Origin: Hyphomicrobiales bacterium
Lineage (GTDB): Bacteria > Pseudomonadota > Alphaproteobacteria > Rhizobiales > Xanthobacteraceae
Assembly: GCA_017305555.1 (NCBI GenBank)
Contig: JAFKKM010000021.1
Location: 1 to 64,000, forward strand
Direction of reading: 5' to 3'
DNA length: 64,000 nucleotides
Shown here: positions 8,304 through 18,000 of the stretch, piece by piece
Layout: every line of letters begins with the position of its first letter
Position numbering within the stretch: position 1 is the first letter of the stretch
Made by a program: the position numbers and the translations under genes
Notes under the pieces: model-generated
What the model was told of the DNA's origin: nothing
What the model saw: only the letters and a program-made list of their open reading frames with translations
The model's database searches: none

Positions 8304-8770
8304 CAGGATTTGGTCCAGCGCGCGGCGGCCGCGTCGTCATGTGCCGCGGCATCGACCCAGTTCGTCCCGGCGGCGCTTTCCTCGCGCTTCCAGAACGGCG
8401 CGCGCGTCTTCAAATAGTCCATCAAAAACTCCGCCGCCTCGAACGCGGCCTGCCGATGCGACGATGCGGTGACCACCAGCACGATATTTTCGCCCGGTAC
8501 GATGCGGCCATAGCGATGGATGACGGTGACGCCGAACAGCGGCCAGCGGGTCAACGCCTCCTCGACATGACGGCTGATCTCGGCCTCGGCCATGCCGGGA
8601 TAGTGTTCGAGCGTCAGCGCGTCGATGGCATCGCCATCCGCGCCGCCGCGACAGACGCCGCTGAACGACACCACCGCGCCGACATCGGTGCGGCCGGCCG
8701 ACATCGCGGCAACCTCGCGCGCGGTGTCGAAGTCGGCCTCTTGCAGGCGGATGGTGACGGGAATGGTCAT
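8303..8770 (-). CDS. moaE: Molybdopterin synthase catalytic subunit MoaE
   Basis: Large subunit of molybdopterin synthase, 155 residues, which inserts dithiolene sulfurs into precursor Z (cPMP) using thiocarboxylated MoaD. Family segments are GAVVSFSGVCRG, LTLEHYPGMAE, VIHRYGRIVPGENIVLV and, near the C terminus, APFWKRE with the active-site lysine. It follows moaD by 23 bp on the same strand. Together with the molybdate importer at 24.6-27.7 kb it shows an active molybdenum-cofactor pathway. Confidence 0.93.
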   Translation of the reverse strand: MTIPVTIRLQEADFDTAREVAAMSAGRTDVGAVVSFSGVCRGGADGDAIDALTLEHYPGMAEAEISRHVEEALTRWPLFGVTVIHRYGRIVPGENIVLVVTASSHRQAAFEAAEFLMDYLKTRAPFWKREESAAGTNWVDAAAHDDAAAARWTKS

Positions 8771-8793
8771 ATCACGCGATCACAACGTCGATG

Positions 8794-9045
8794 TCAGCCG
8801 CCGGTCATCGGCGGGAAGAACGCGATCTCGCGCGCGCCGGCAATCATGGTTTCCGGTGGCACATGCGCGTGATCAATGGCGGCGCGAATCACGCGCGGCG
8901 TCTCAAAGGCATAGGCGTAGGTTTCACCGCGTCCGGCCAGCCAGCCGATCAGGTCGCCAACCGTGCGCACCTCCGCCGGCGGCTCGACGGTTTCTTCCGC
9001 CTTGCCGATGCGTTCACGCACCCATGCAAAATAGACCACCTTCAT
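8794..9045 (-). CDS. moaD: Molybdopterin synthase sulfur-carrier subunit MoaD
   Basis: Ubiquitin-like sulfur carrier of 83 residues ending in the required Gly-Gly (FFPPMTGG). It begins MKVVYFAWVRERIGKAEETV. The ATG at 9045 overlaps the pgsA stop by 4 bp (ATGA), which fixes this start; a longer in-frame reading upstream is the pgsA gene in another frame. It acts in the cytoplasm with MoaE, encoded next. Confidence 0.93.
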   Translation of the reverse strand: MKVVYFAWVRERIGKAEETVEPPAEVRTVGDLIGWLAGRGETYAYAFETPRVIRAAIDHAHVPPETMIAGAREIAFFPPMTGG

Positions 9046-9656
9046 GAATCGGCCTCGATGAGGTGATGGATGCCGGCGCGGAAATAATCCCAGCCGGTAT
9101 AAATCGTGAGGATCGCCGACAGCCAAAGCAGCAGCAGCCCAAGCTGGGTGACGAACGGAAACACCCGGTCGCCCGCCTCGCCGGCCAGCAGGAAACCGAT
9201 CGCCACCAGTTGCGCGGTGGTTTTCCACTTGGCGAGCTTCGTCACCGGTACGCTGACGCGGAGCGCCGCGAGATATTCGCGCAGCCCCGACACCAGGATT
9301 TCACGGCAGAGGATGACGATGGCGGCCCATAAGGTCCAGCCGTGGATGATGCCATCCGCCGCCAGCATCAGCAGACAGGAAGCGACCAGCAGCTTGTCGG
9401 CAATCGGGTCGAGCATCCGGCCGAGCGCCGATTGCTGGTCCCAGATACGGGCGTAGTAACCGTCGAGGAAATCGGTGATCGCAGCCGCGATGAACACCGC
9501 CAGCGCCACCCAGCGCAGCCACAGCGGCCCCTCCAGGATCGACTGCGCGTAGACGCATCCGACCACCACCGGGATCGCCGCGATCCGGGCAAAAGTCAGG
9601 ATATTCGGGAGTGATAACCCGTTCCGCGCGGAGCCTCTGGTGGTCGTTGTGTCCAT
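9042..9656 (-). CDS. pgsA: CDP-diacylglycerol-glycerol-3-phosphate 3-phosphatidyltransferase
   Basis: Integral membrane enzyme of 204 residues making phosphatidylglycerol phosphate from CDP-diacylglycerol and glycerol-3-phosphate. The CDP-alcohol phosphatidyltransferase signature D-G-x2-A-R-x8-G-x3-D-x3-D is complete in LDGYYARIWDQQSALGRMLDPIAD. The N terminus SLPNILTFARIAAIPVVV is characteristic of PgsA. The ATG at 9656 is preferred to a TTG at 9668. It lies between uvrC and moaD; the pgsA-moaD-moaE order is common in Rhizobiales and the linkage is probably positional, not functional. Confidence 0.93.
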   Translation of the reverse strand: MDTTTTRGSARNGLSLPNILTFARIAAIPVVVGCVYAQSILEGPLWLRWVALAVFIAAAITDFLDGYYARIWDQQSALGRMLDPIADKLLVASCLLMLAADGIIHGWTLWAAIVILCREILVSGLREYLAALRVSVPVTKLAKWKTTAQLVAIGFLLAGEAGDRVFPFVTQLGLLLLWLSAILTIYTGWDYFRAGIHHLIEADS

Positions 9657-9725
9657 CCGTTCTACCAATACCGCCGTTGCGCGAAGGTCAACTATCCCAA
9701 TGTGAAATTCGCGCCGATTGCCACG

Positions 9726-11810
9726 TCAGTTCGCTTGCGCGTGGAAAAACTCGAAAATCCGGCGGGCGCTCTCGGCGCTGATCCCGGGCACCTTGCCGAG
9801 ATCGGCCAGCGAGGCCCGCTCGATTTCCTTCAACGTGCCGAAGTGATGCAGCAACGCTCGCTTGCGCGACGGCCCAATGCCGGGAATCTCCTGCAGCCCC
9901 GCCTCGCGCAGGTCCTTCTTGCGCAATTTGCGGTGCGAGCCGATCACGAAACGGTGCGCCTCGTCGCGCAGCCGCTGGATGAAATAGAGAACCGGGTCGC
10001 GCGGTTCCAGCTTCATCGGCTCGCGGCCGGCCATGAACATGGTTTCGCGGCCGGCATCACGATCCGGCCCCTTCGCCACCGCCATCAATGAGACCTGGGT
10101 CAGCCCGAGTTCATCGAATACCGCCTGCGCGGCGTTGAGCTGGCCGCGTCCGCCGTCGATGATGACCAGATCGGGCCACTGCTGCGGCGTGTCGTCGCTG
10201 GCCTCCGCGGGCTTTTCCGGATCGGGCCCCTGCGTCAGCAGCCGCTTGAAGCGGCGCTCCAGCACCTCGCGCATCATGGCGTAGTCGTCGCCCGGCGTCA
10301 GGCCTTCGGAGCGGATGTTGAACTTGCGGTACTGGTTTTTCAGGAAACCGTCCGGCCCGGCAACAATCATGGCGCCGACCGCGTTGGTGCCTTGAATGTG
10401 GCTGTTGTCATAGACCTCGACCCGGTTCGGCACCTTCGGCAGCGCGAGGATGGTCGCGAGCCCCTGCAACAGCCGCGCCTGGGTCGCGGTGTCGGCGAGC
10501 TTGCGGCCCAGTGCCTCGCGCGCGTTGGTCAGCGCGTGGGTGACGAGGTCCTTTTTCTCGCCGCGCTGCGGCGTCGTCACCTCGACCTTGAAGCCAGCTT
10601 TGACGCTGAGCGCACTGGCCAGCAACTCGCGCTCTTCGATGACATGCGACAGCAGCACCAGTTTCGGCGGCGGCTTGTCGTCATAGAACTGCGCGAGGAA
10701 CGAGCCCAGCACCTCTTCGCAAGTGAACGACTTCTCGGCGCGCGGGAAATAGGCGCGATTGCCCCAGTTCTGCCCGGTGCGGAAGAAGAACACCTCGATG
10801 CAGAAGTAGCCGCCTTCCTGATGCACGGCGAAGACGTCGGCTTCCTCGACGGTGCGCGGATTGATGCCCTGCGTCGACTGGATCGCCGCCAGCGCCGCCA
10901 GACGGTCGCGATAGATCGCCGCGCGTTCAAATGCGAGGTCGTCCGACGCCGCCTCCATCGCGCGGGCAAGGTCTTCCTTCACGGTACGGCTGCGGCCGGA
11001 CAGGAAGTCGGTCGCCTCGCGGACCAGCGCGGTGTAGCCGGGAAAATCGATCTCGCCGGTGCAGGGCGCGGAGCAGCGGCGGATTTGGTACAGCAGGCAC
11101 GGCCGCGTCCGGCTTTCGAAAAATGAATCGGTGCAGGAGCGCACCAGAAACGCGCGCTGCAAGGCGGTGATGGTGCGGTTGACCGCGCCGACCGAGGCGA
11201 ACGGCCCGAAATAGCGTCCCGGCCGCGACTGCGCCCCGCGATGCTTTACCATCTGCGGCGCCCAGTGATCGCCGGTGATCAGGATATACGGAAACGACTT
11301 GTCGTCGCGCAGCAGCACGTTGAAGCGCGGCCGCAGTTGCTTGATGAGGTTGGCCTCAAGTAGCAACGCCTCGGTTTCGGTGGCGGTGGAGACGATCTCC
11401 ACCATCACCGTCGCCGCGATCATGCGGGCAATGCGGGCGACGTGACCGGTCGGCCGCGCATAGGAGGACAACCGCTTGCGGACGTTCTTGGCCTTGCCGA
11501 CGTAGAGCACGTCGTTGGCCGCGTTCAGCATCCGGTAAACGCCGGGCGAGGTCGGCGCGAGACGCACCGCGCGCTCGATTGCCGCACGCCCGATTGCGAA
11601 TGGCCCTTCCGCCACCGCCTCGGAGCCTTCGTCGATCGATTCCGGAAGCTGTTCCTCGTCATCTTCACCGTTGCCGCCGGCAGCGGTCGCTGGATCGATG
11701 TCCTGCGTGGCGGAGTCGAGGCCGGGCGCGGACTGCGCCTCGTCCGGGACGGTTCCCGGCTTCGGCTGCCCTTCGCGGGATTTCGGGTTTTCGGAGGAAT
11801 CGTTCGCCAT
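9726..11810 (-). CDS. uvrC: Excinuclease ABC subunit C
   Basis: Nucleotide-excision repair endonuclease of 694 residues that makes both incisions with UvrAB. An acidic, low-complexity N-terminal tail of about 80 residues precedes the GIY-YIG domain (GVY at 90-92, YVG at 103-105, KAKNVRKRL). A UVR motif ([20 protein letters not shown]), the RNase H-like nuclease domain ([23 protein letters not shown]) and a C-terminal helix-hairpin-helix pair ([25 protein letters not shown]) follow. The tail makes it longer than the ~610-residue E. coli protein. It is the first gene of the run ending at prmB. Confidence 0.96.
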   Translation of the reverse strand: MANDSSENPKSREGQPKPGTVPDEAQSAPGLDSATQDIDPATAAGGNGEDDEEQLPESIDEGSEAVAEGPFAIGRAAIERAVRLAPTSPGVYRMLNAANDVLYVGKAKNVRKRLSSYARPTGHVARIARMIAATVMVEIVSTATETEALLLEANLIKQLRPRFNVLLRDDKSFPYILITGDHWAPQMVKHRGAQSRPGRYFGPFASVGAVNRTITALQRAFLVRSCTDSFFESRTRPCLLYQIRRCSAPCTGEIDFPGYTALVREATDFLSGRSRTVKEDLARAMEAASDDLAFERAAIYRDRLAALAAIQSTQGINPRTVEEADVFAVHQEGGYFCIEVFFFRTGQNWGNRAYFPRAEKSFTCEEVLGSFLAQFYDDKPPPKLVLLSHVIEERELLASALSVKAGFKVEVTTPQRGEKKDLVTHALTNAREALGRKLADTATQARLLQGLATILALPKVPNRVEVYDNSHIQGTNAVGAMIVAGPDGFLKNQYRKFNIRSEGLTPGDDYAMMREVLERRFKRLLTQGPDPEKPAEASDDTPQQWPDLVIIDGGRGQLNAAQAVFDELGLTQVSLMAVAKGPDRDAGRETMFMAGREPMKLEPRDPVLYFIQRLRDEAHRFVIGSHRKLRKKDLREAGLQEIPGIGPSRKRALLHHFGTLKEIERASLADLGKVPGISAESARRIFEFFHAQAN

Positions 11811-11907
11811 GGCTCCAAATTAGGCGCTGCACGCGCGGCCCGCCAGCCACGGCGAAAACCCGCCCGGTAACACTCCGTTAACGACGATCCGGCGCGTGCC
11901 GGGCGCG

Positions 11908-11922
11908 TTAAGAACCGATTAA
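11908..11922. promoter_or_regulatory. Candidate CtrA-binding site (TTAA-N7-TTAA)
   Basis: The sequence GTTAAGAACCGATTAACG contains two TTAA half-sites separated by exactly 7 nt, the full consensus for the alphaproteobacterial cell-cycle regulator CtrA. A GACTC (GANTC, CcrM methylation target) is 5 bp downstream at 11928-11932 and a lone TTAA lies at 11878. It sits in the 240-bp divergent gap, about 98 bp from the uvrC start and 130 bp from the outer-membrane protein start. Function is inferred from the motif only. Confidence 0.5.
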
Positions 11923-12050
11923 CGCCGGACTCTTGATAAATCTTAGCGAGTTTGTAGCGAATTCCGTAACCGTAACGGGCGCGTTCACCGGCGACACCAC
12001 GTCGCCGATGCGATCCGGACGGCTGCGGCGAGAGTACCGAGGAGCGTTCG

Positions 12051-12680
12051 ATGATCAGGGCAACGGGGGCAGTCGCCGCAATTTTGGTCGGAACTTGCGC
12101 TATGACCATGTCCGCGCAGGCTGCCGACTGGTCCTATGGCTCGCGCGGCCCCTATACGGTCAACCAGCCGCTGAACAGCTATAGCTGGGCCGGCCCCTAT
12201 CTCGGCGGCAATCTCGGCTACAACTGGGGCTCGGTGTCCAACAATCCGACCCGCCCGTCGGGTTTCATGGGCGGCGTCCAGATCGGCTACAATGTGCAGT
12301 CCGGTCCGCTGGTGATCGGCCTTGAGGGCGACTTGCAACTCAACGGCGCGGAAAACCGCTTCGCCGGCTGGAAATTCGAGAACCCGTGGTTCGGCACCAT
12401 GCGCGGCCGCATCGGCTACGCCATGAACAACATCCTGATCTACGGCACCGGCGGCCTCGCCTTCGGCACCTTGAGCGGCGAGACGGCGACCCAGCGCGAA
12501 AGCCACACCGCCGCCGGCTGGACCGTCGGCATCGGCGCCGAATTCGGCCTGACCCAGAACATCAGCGCCAAGATCGAATATCTCTATGTCGATCTGTCCA
12601 GCAGCCGCTTCGGCATCACCGGAATGCCCAACGCCTATTCGGCGGGCATGGTGCGCGTCGGCTTGAATTATCGTTTCTGA
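12051..12680 (+). CDS. Omp25/31-type outer-membrane beta-barrel protein
   Basis: Small outer-membrane barrel of 209 residues. A signal peptide (MIRATGAVAAILVGTCAMTMSAQA) is cleaved after about residue 24. WAGPYLGGNLGYNWG, MGGVQIGYNVQSGPLVIGLEGDLQL, GRIGYAMNNILIYGTGGLAFG and the closing VRVGLNYRF with terminal Phe are the repeating strand motifs of the rhizobial Omp25/RopB family. A GAGGAGCG ribosome-binding site precedes the ATG and an intrinsic terminator follows the stop, so it is monocistronic. The upstream CtrA-like box suggests cell-cycle control (inference). Confidence 0.9.
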   Translation: MIRATGAVAAILVGTCAMTMSAQAADWSYGSRGPYTVNQPLNSYSWAGPYLGGNLGYNWGSVSNNPTRPSGFMGGVQIGYNVQSGPLVIGLEGDLQLNGAENRFAGWKFENPWFGTMRGRIGYAMNNILIYGTGGLAFGTLSGETATQRESHTAAGWTVGIGAEFGLTQNISAKIEYLYVDLSSSRFGITGMPNAYSAGMVRVGLNYRF

Positions 12681-12710
12681 TCGAAGCAAAAAGACTTCGA
12701 ATTCACGACT

Positions 12711-12738
12711 CCCGGCCCTTCGCGGCCGGGATTTTTTT
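12711..12738 (+). terminator. Intrinsic terminator of the outer-membrane protein gene
   Basis: A 7-bp GC stem CCCGGCC / GGCCGGG with loop CTTCGC is followed by A and a run of seven T, starting 30 bp after the stop codon. This is a classic rho-independent terminator on the plus strand. Confidence 0.9.
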
Positions 12739-12757
12739 GCGCTTACGATAATTCTTT

Positions 12758-12839
12758 CGTCATTGCGAGGAGCGAAAGCGACGAAGCAATCCAGTCTTTC
12801 TGTGTGGCCCTGGATTGCTTCGCTTCGCTCGCAATGACG
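12758..12839. repeat. Dispersed ~80-bp palindromic repeat, copy 4
   Basis: Begins CGTCATTGCGAGGAGCG, contains GACGAAGCAATCCAG and CTGGATTGCTTCGC, and ends CTCGCAATGACG. It lies between the convergent ends of the outer-membrane protein gene and rlmJ, just past the terminator. Confidence 0.8.
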
Positions 12840-12853
12840 ATGCGAACGACGCC

Positions 12854-13714
12854 CTACGGCTTCGCGACTTCCAGCCGGAAGCGCCCCGCGCCGCCCTGCC
12901 CGAGCGGCTTCTGCAATTCCGGCAGCACCGTCCTGAGTTCGGCGACCAGCGTCCATGGCGGATTGACGATCAGGAGGCCACTCGACACCAACCCCTGCCC
13001 GTCGACGGCTGGCGCGACACTGAATTCCAGCCGCAGGCATTTGTCGCCGGCGCCCTTCGCGGCCGCAGCCGCCGCGACCTGTCGTGCCAGCGCATCGGTG
13101 GCGCGACGATTTTTCACCGGGTACCACAGCATGTAGATGCCGGTCGGCCACTTCGCAAAACTCTCCGCGAACACCCGCGCCAGCCGCTCGAACTCGTCCG
13201 GCTGCTCGAACGGCGGATCGATCAGCACCAAGCCGCGCCGTTCGTTCGGCGGTACGAAAGCGGGCAGCGCGGTCCAGCCGTCGAGATCGACCACCCGCGC
13301 CTGTTCGTCCCGCCGCAACGCGTCGATCAACTGCTTACGCGGCGCGGGGGCGACTTCACAGGCCACTATGCGGTCCTGCGGCCGCAGCAACGCGCGCGCG
13401 ATCAATGGCGAGCCGGGATAGGCTTCCAGCTTGCCCGGCGGATTGAAGGCGCGAACGATATCGAGATAGGGCGTGATCAACCCGCCCGCCTCCTCCGAAA
13501 ATCGCGCCTGCATCACCCGCGCGATGCCGGTGAGCCATTCGCTGCCACGCGTCGCCTCCTCGCCGGTGAGGTCGTAGCGACCGGCCCCGGCGTGGCTGTC
13601 GATGACGCGGAACGCCGCCGGTTTCTCGTGCAGATAGGTCAGGATGCGGACCAGCACGAGATGCTTGACGACATCGGCGAAGTTGCCGGCATGAAAGGCG
13701 TGGCGATAATTCAT
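12854..13714 (-). CDS. rlmJ: 23S rRNA adenine-2030 N6-methyltransferase
   Basis: SAM-dependent N6-adenine methyltransferase of 286 residues acting on A2030 of 23S rRNA. The N terminus MNYRHAFHAGNFADVVKHLVL and the SAM segment RVIDSHAGAGRYDL are diagnostic for the RlmJ/YhiR family, and the catalytic [DN]PP[FY] motif is D166-P-P-F169 in LVLIDPPFEQPDEF. It is a single gene with its own ATG; the 96-bp gap upstream is shared with the divergent yhaO-like gene. Confidence 0.93.
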   Translation of the reverse strand: MNYRHAFHAGNFADVVKHLVLVRILTYLHEKPAAFRVIDSHAGAGRYDLTGEEATRGSEWLTGIARVMQARFSEEAGGLITPYLDIVRAFNPPGKLEAYPGSPLIARALLRPQDRIVACEVAPAPRKQLIDALRRDEQARVVDLDGWTALPAFVPPNERRGLVLIDPPFEQPDEFERLARVFAESFAKWPTGIYMLWYPVKNRRATDALARQVAAAAAAKGAGDKCLRLEFSVAPAVDGQGLVSSGLLIVNPPWTLVAELRTVLPELQKPLGQGGAGRFRLEVAKP

Positions 13715-13810
13715 GCCGCACTTGTGACGGCATCGCGCGGCGAAAGCAACTGATCCCGCAAGGGCACGACGGCCTTACAGCGCCGCGATAATCGGTTACA
13801 ACGGGAGACC

Positions 13811-15037
13811 ATGCGCTTCAGCTTCATTCACGCCGCCGACCTGCACATCGACAGCCCGCTTGCCGGCCTCGGCTTGAAGGACAGGGCGGTGGCGGAACGG
13901 TTCGCGCGCGCCGGCCGCCGCGCGGTCGAAACGCTGGTGGCGGAAACCATCGCCAGCGAGGCCGCATTCCTGATCATCGCCGGCGACGTGTTCGACGGCG
14001 ACTGGAAGGACGTCGGCACCGGGCTGTTCTTCGTTCGCGCCATCGGTGCGCTGCATCGCGCCGGCATTCCGGTCTATATCGTCAAGGGCAACCACGACGC
14101 CGAAAGCGTGATATCGCGCGACCTGCCCTATCCCGATACGGTGCACGTCTTCCCCTCGAACAAGGCCGCGACGCTGCAACTCGACGCACACCGCGTCGCA
14201 TTGCACGGCCGCAGCTTTCCGCATCGGTTGACCGGCGACTTCGTCCAGACCTATCCGGCGCGACGCGACGGCTGGCTCAACATCGGCGTGCTGCACACCT
14301 CGCTCGACGGCACGCGCGGCCACGACGGTTATGCGCCCTGCTCGGTCGATGACCTGAAGCGCTTCGGCTACGACTACTGGGCGCTCGGCCACATTCATGC
14401 CGCCGAGATCGTCAGCCGCGATCCGTGGATCGTGTTCCCCGGCAATCTTCAGGGCCGCAGCGTGCGCGAGACCGGCGCCAAAGGCGCGATGCGCGTCACT
14501 GTCGAAGACGGCCGCATCGTCGAGGTGACGCCGCTGGCGCTCGACGGCGCGCGCTGGGCGCATCTCGAAATCGATGTCGGCGGCATCGATGATGAAGCCG
14601 ATATCATAGCTCGCATCGACGCCGCACTGATCGCAGCATATAGCGAAGCCGAAACTCGCCCGCTCGCGGCACGGGTAACGCTGCGCGGCGCGACGCCGCT
14701 ACACAACCGGCTGATCGCACGGCGCGAGCCATTGCAGGACGATCTCCGCGCCGGCGGCTTCCGCATCGCCGAGGATTGCTGGATCGAACAGCTCAAGATC
14801 AAAACGAGTCCGCCGCAACGCGGGATAGCGATCTCGCCCGATGCCGAGACGCTCGATATCGACGCCATGCTGCGCGAGGCCGCCGCCGATCCAGACTTCG
14901 CCGCGACCATAGAGCGGCTGATCAAGGAGATCGAGGACAAGCTGCCGAAAGACCTGCGCGACGAACTGCGCAACGCCGACACGCTCGCCGCACTCGGCGA
15001 CGACGCCCGCGCGCTTTTGGCCGGAGTGCTGTCGTGA
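13811..15037 (+). CDS. YhaO/SbcD-like DNA repair metallophosphoesterase
   Basis: Calcineurin-like nuclease subunit of 408 residues. Metal-binding motifs occur in order: D10-x-H12 (HAADLHIDSP), AGDVFD with D59, KGNHDAES (N94-H95-D96) and LGHIHAAE. The C-terminal half is poorly conserved. The last codons overlap the GTG start of the ATPase gene by 4 bp, so the two are made together, as in YhaO/YhaN and Mre11/Rad50 pairs. Probably processes DNA ends with its ATPase partner; the exact substrate is unknown. Confidence 0.85.
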   Translation: MRFSFIHAADLHIDSPLAGLGLKDRAVAERFARAGRRAVETLVAETIASEAAFLIIAGDVFDGDWKDVGTGLFFVRAIGALHRAGIPVYIVKGNHDAESVISRDLPYPDTVHVFPSNKAATLQLDAHRVALHGRSFPHRLTGDFVQTYPARRDGWLNIGVLHTSLDGTRGHDGYAPCSVDDLKRFGYDYWALGHIHAAEIVSRDPWIVFPGNLQGRSVRETGAKGAMRVTVEDGRIVEVTPLALDGARWAHLEIDVGGIDDEADIIARIDAALIAAYSEAETRPLAARVTLRGATPLHNRLIARREPLQDDLRAGGFRIAEDCWIEQLKIKTSPPQRGIAISPDAETLDIDAMLREAAADPDFAATIERLIKEIEDKLPKDLRDELRNADTLAALGDDARALLAGVLS

Positions 15038-18000
15038 AATTTACTCAGCTTACTCTCGAGCGCTACGGCGCGTTCACCGATCGCGTGCTGACGTTCGATC
15101 CCGACGCCGCGCTGCACATCGTCCACGGCGCCAACGAAACCGGCAAGACCTCGGCGCTGTCGGCCATCGGCGACCTGCTGTTCGGTTTCGGCGCGCGCAC
15201 GGCCTACAACTTCAAGCACGACAACAACGCGCTGCGCATCGGCGGCACGCTGCATCATTCCGATGGCCGCCAACTCGCGATCCGTCGCCGCAAGGGCACC
15301 AAGAACACGCTGCTCGACGCATCCGATCAGGCGCTGCCGGACGATACGTTGGCGCCCTGGCTCGGCAACATCGCGCGCGATACTTTCGACCGCGAGTTCG
15401 GCCTGACAGCGGAAGCCCTGCGACGCGGTGGCGACGATCTGCTCAAGGCCGGCGGGCGACTCGCGGAAACGCTGGCGGCGAGTTCGGCTGGCTTGAGCGC
15501 GCTGACGCAACTCAAGGAGCGCCTGCAAGGCGAGGCCGATGCGCTGTTCACGCCGCGCCGCGCTGGCGGAAAAGCATTCTATGTCGCGGCCGACCGTCGC
15601 GAGGAAGCCGACCGCGCCTTGCGCGACAGCATCGTCACCCGCGACGCCTTGCAGCAATCCGAAGACGCGGTGCGCGAAGCCGAAGCGCAACTTGCAACGC
15701 TGAACAAGGCCCACGGCGAAAGCGGCAAGGTGCTGGCGCGCTGGCAACGCACCTTGCGGGTCCGCTCGAAGCTGACGCGGCTCGACCAGATCGCCAACGA
15801 ACAGGCCGCGTTGGCCGACCTGCCCGACGTGGCGCCGACAACGCTCGCCGAATGGCGCGGAGCGCTCTCGACCGAAACTGAAATGGCGCGCGAGTTGGCC
15901 AGGCTCGATGCCGCCGATGCCGCGGATACGACCGAAATCGCGGCGCTCGCGATCGACGAGTCGTTGCTTGGAGAGGCCGTCGCCATTGAGGCGATGTACG
16001 GCCGCATGGGCGCGATCCGCAAGGATTTCGAGGATCTGCCGCGCCGACGTCATGACCGGGATGCGGCACGGGCCGCGCTTGAGGACAGTGCGCGCAGGCT
16101 GACGCTGCCGTCCCACGCCGCGTTGCTGGACAAGCTGCCGGCCGATGCGGCGCTGGCGCTGGCGCGCGACCTGATCGCGCGGCGCACGCAGGCTGAACAG
16201 ACGATCGCGGACACGGAGGTGCGCCACGCGCGGTTGCAACGCGAGCTTGACGACTTCACCGCCGAACACACCGACGCGCCCACCGTGATAGATCCCGAAC
16301 AGTTGCGGCAACGCTTCGAGGCGCTGGGCGACATCGCCGCGCAGGCGGACCGACTGCGGCGCGAAACGTCGGCACTGACGCTCGAGACGGATGCGCTCAA
16401 AGCCGCCGCCCTTGCGCTCGACCCCGCGCCCGGCGCGCCGGACACCCTGCGCACGCTGGCGCTGCCGGACAATGCGCTGATCAGCCAATTCGCGCGGGAT
16501 GTGGTGCAGCACGACGACACGGTCAAGCAGCGCGCCGCATCGCTTACCGACCTCGACAATGCGGTTGCCGCGACGAAAACCGAACTCGCGCAGCTCAATG
16601 GCCTCGGCGCCATGCCGAGCCACGGCGATCTGGTCGAGACGCGACAACGACGCGACGACAGCTTCGCGGCGTTGCGCGACACACTCGACGGCGACCGCGC
16701 GGCGCGCGACCAAAGATTTGCCGAGGCCGTTCAATTGTCGCACGACATCGACAACATCACCGATCTGTTGCTGAGCGACAGTCAGCGCGCCACCCGCCGC
16801 GAGGATGCCGAGCGACGCCTGACGGCACAGTTCAGCGAGCGCGAACGTGTCGCCACCGCATTGGCCGACGCACAGGCGCAACGCGCCGCTATCGACCAAA
16901 GCTGGAAGCAAGCCTGGGCGGTGGCCGGGCTCACGCCGCGCGGCCCGGCCGAAATGCAGCGCTGGCGCGACCGCTTCGACGACATCCTGCAACGCCTCGG
17001 CAAGCTCGACGCGCAGCGCGCCGGCCTCGCCGCGCTGACCGCGAGTCTCGATGCCGGCAAAGCCGCAACGATTGTGTTTCTCGAAAGCGCCGGCCGAACG
17101 CCGGACCGGACCTTGGCGGCCGACATCCTCTATCGCGAAGCCAGGACCCGGCTCGATGAACTGCGCACGGCATGGGCCGACGCTAGAACGCGCGCGGTGA
17201 GCCGGCAGCGCATCGAACGCGATCTGCGCGAGGCCGAGGCCACTCGGACGGCGGGGCGGGACGCGCTCGCCGCCTTGATGCAGGTCTGGCCCGGCGCGAT
17301 GGCTGGCATCGCTCTTGCGGCGACGGCGGCACCGGCCGAGGCCGAAGCAACGCTCGCGGTCTGGCAGAACGTCGCCGTGCCGAAGGCAAGTTTCGAGCGT
17401 GAGAGCCGCAGCGTGTCCACCATGGAAGCCGATATCGCCGCGTTCGACCGCGAGGTGGGCGACATGGCTGCGCGGATCGCTCCGCATCTCAAAGCCGACA
17501 CGACACTGGAAACGCTGACGCGCTTGTGGCGCCAACTCGACGCGACACGCCGCGCCAGCGATCTGCGCGACCGCGTTCGCGAAACCACCGCGCAACGCGC
17601 CACGGCGCGGCAGGCTTTGGCTGCGAAGCGCATGGCAAATGCCGCGCTGCTCGATCACGCCCGCAACGCCCTGAATTGCGCCGATCCCGATGCGCTCACC
17701 GCGGCGCTCGACCGCCTCGCCGCGCGTCAACAGCTAGAGACCGAACGCGCCACGCTGCGGCGCGACCTGCACGAAACCGGCGACGGGCTCGACGAAGCGG
17801 CGTTGCGCGCGGAGCGCGAGGGTCTCGATCCCGATTTATTGTCTGCCGAGATCGAGCGCGAGCAGCTACGGCAAGCCCAATTGTTGCAGGATATCGCGAG
17901 CGCCTCCGCCACGCTTCAGCAAAAGCGCAGCGAGCGCGACGGATTGCTGCAAGGCCGCGACGCCAATGCCGCCGCCAGCGAACGCGCGCAGGCGAGTGCC

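Noticed and set aside
14449-17730. 1093-codon open frame on the minus strand opposite the yhaN-like gene
   Set aside because: It is Arg/Gly/Ala-rich with no recognisable domain and lies fully antisense to a gene with clear Walker A, signature and Walker B motifs. Long antisense frames are expected at this GC content.
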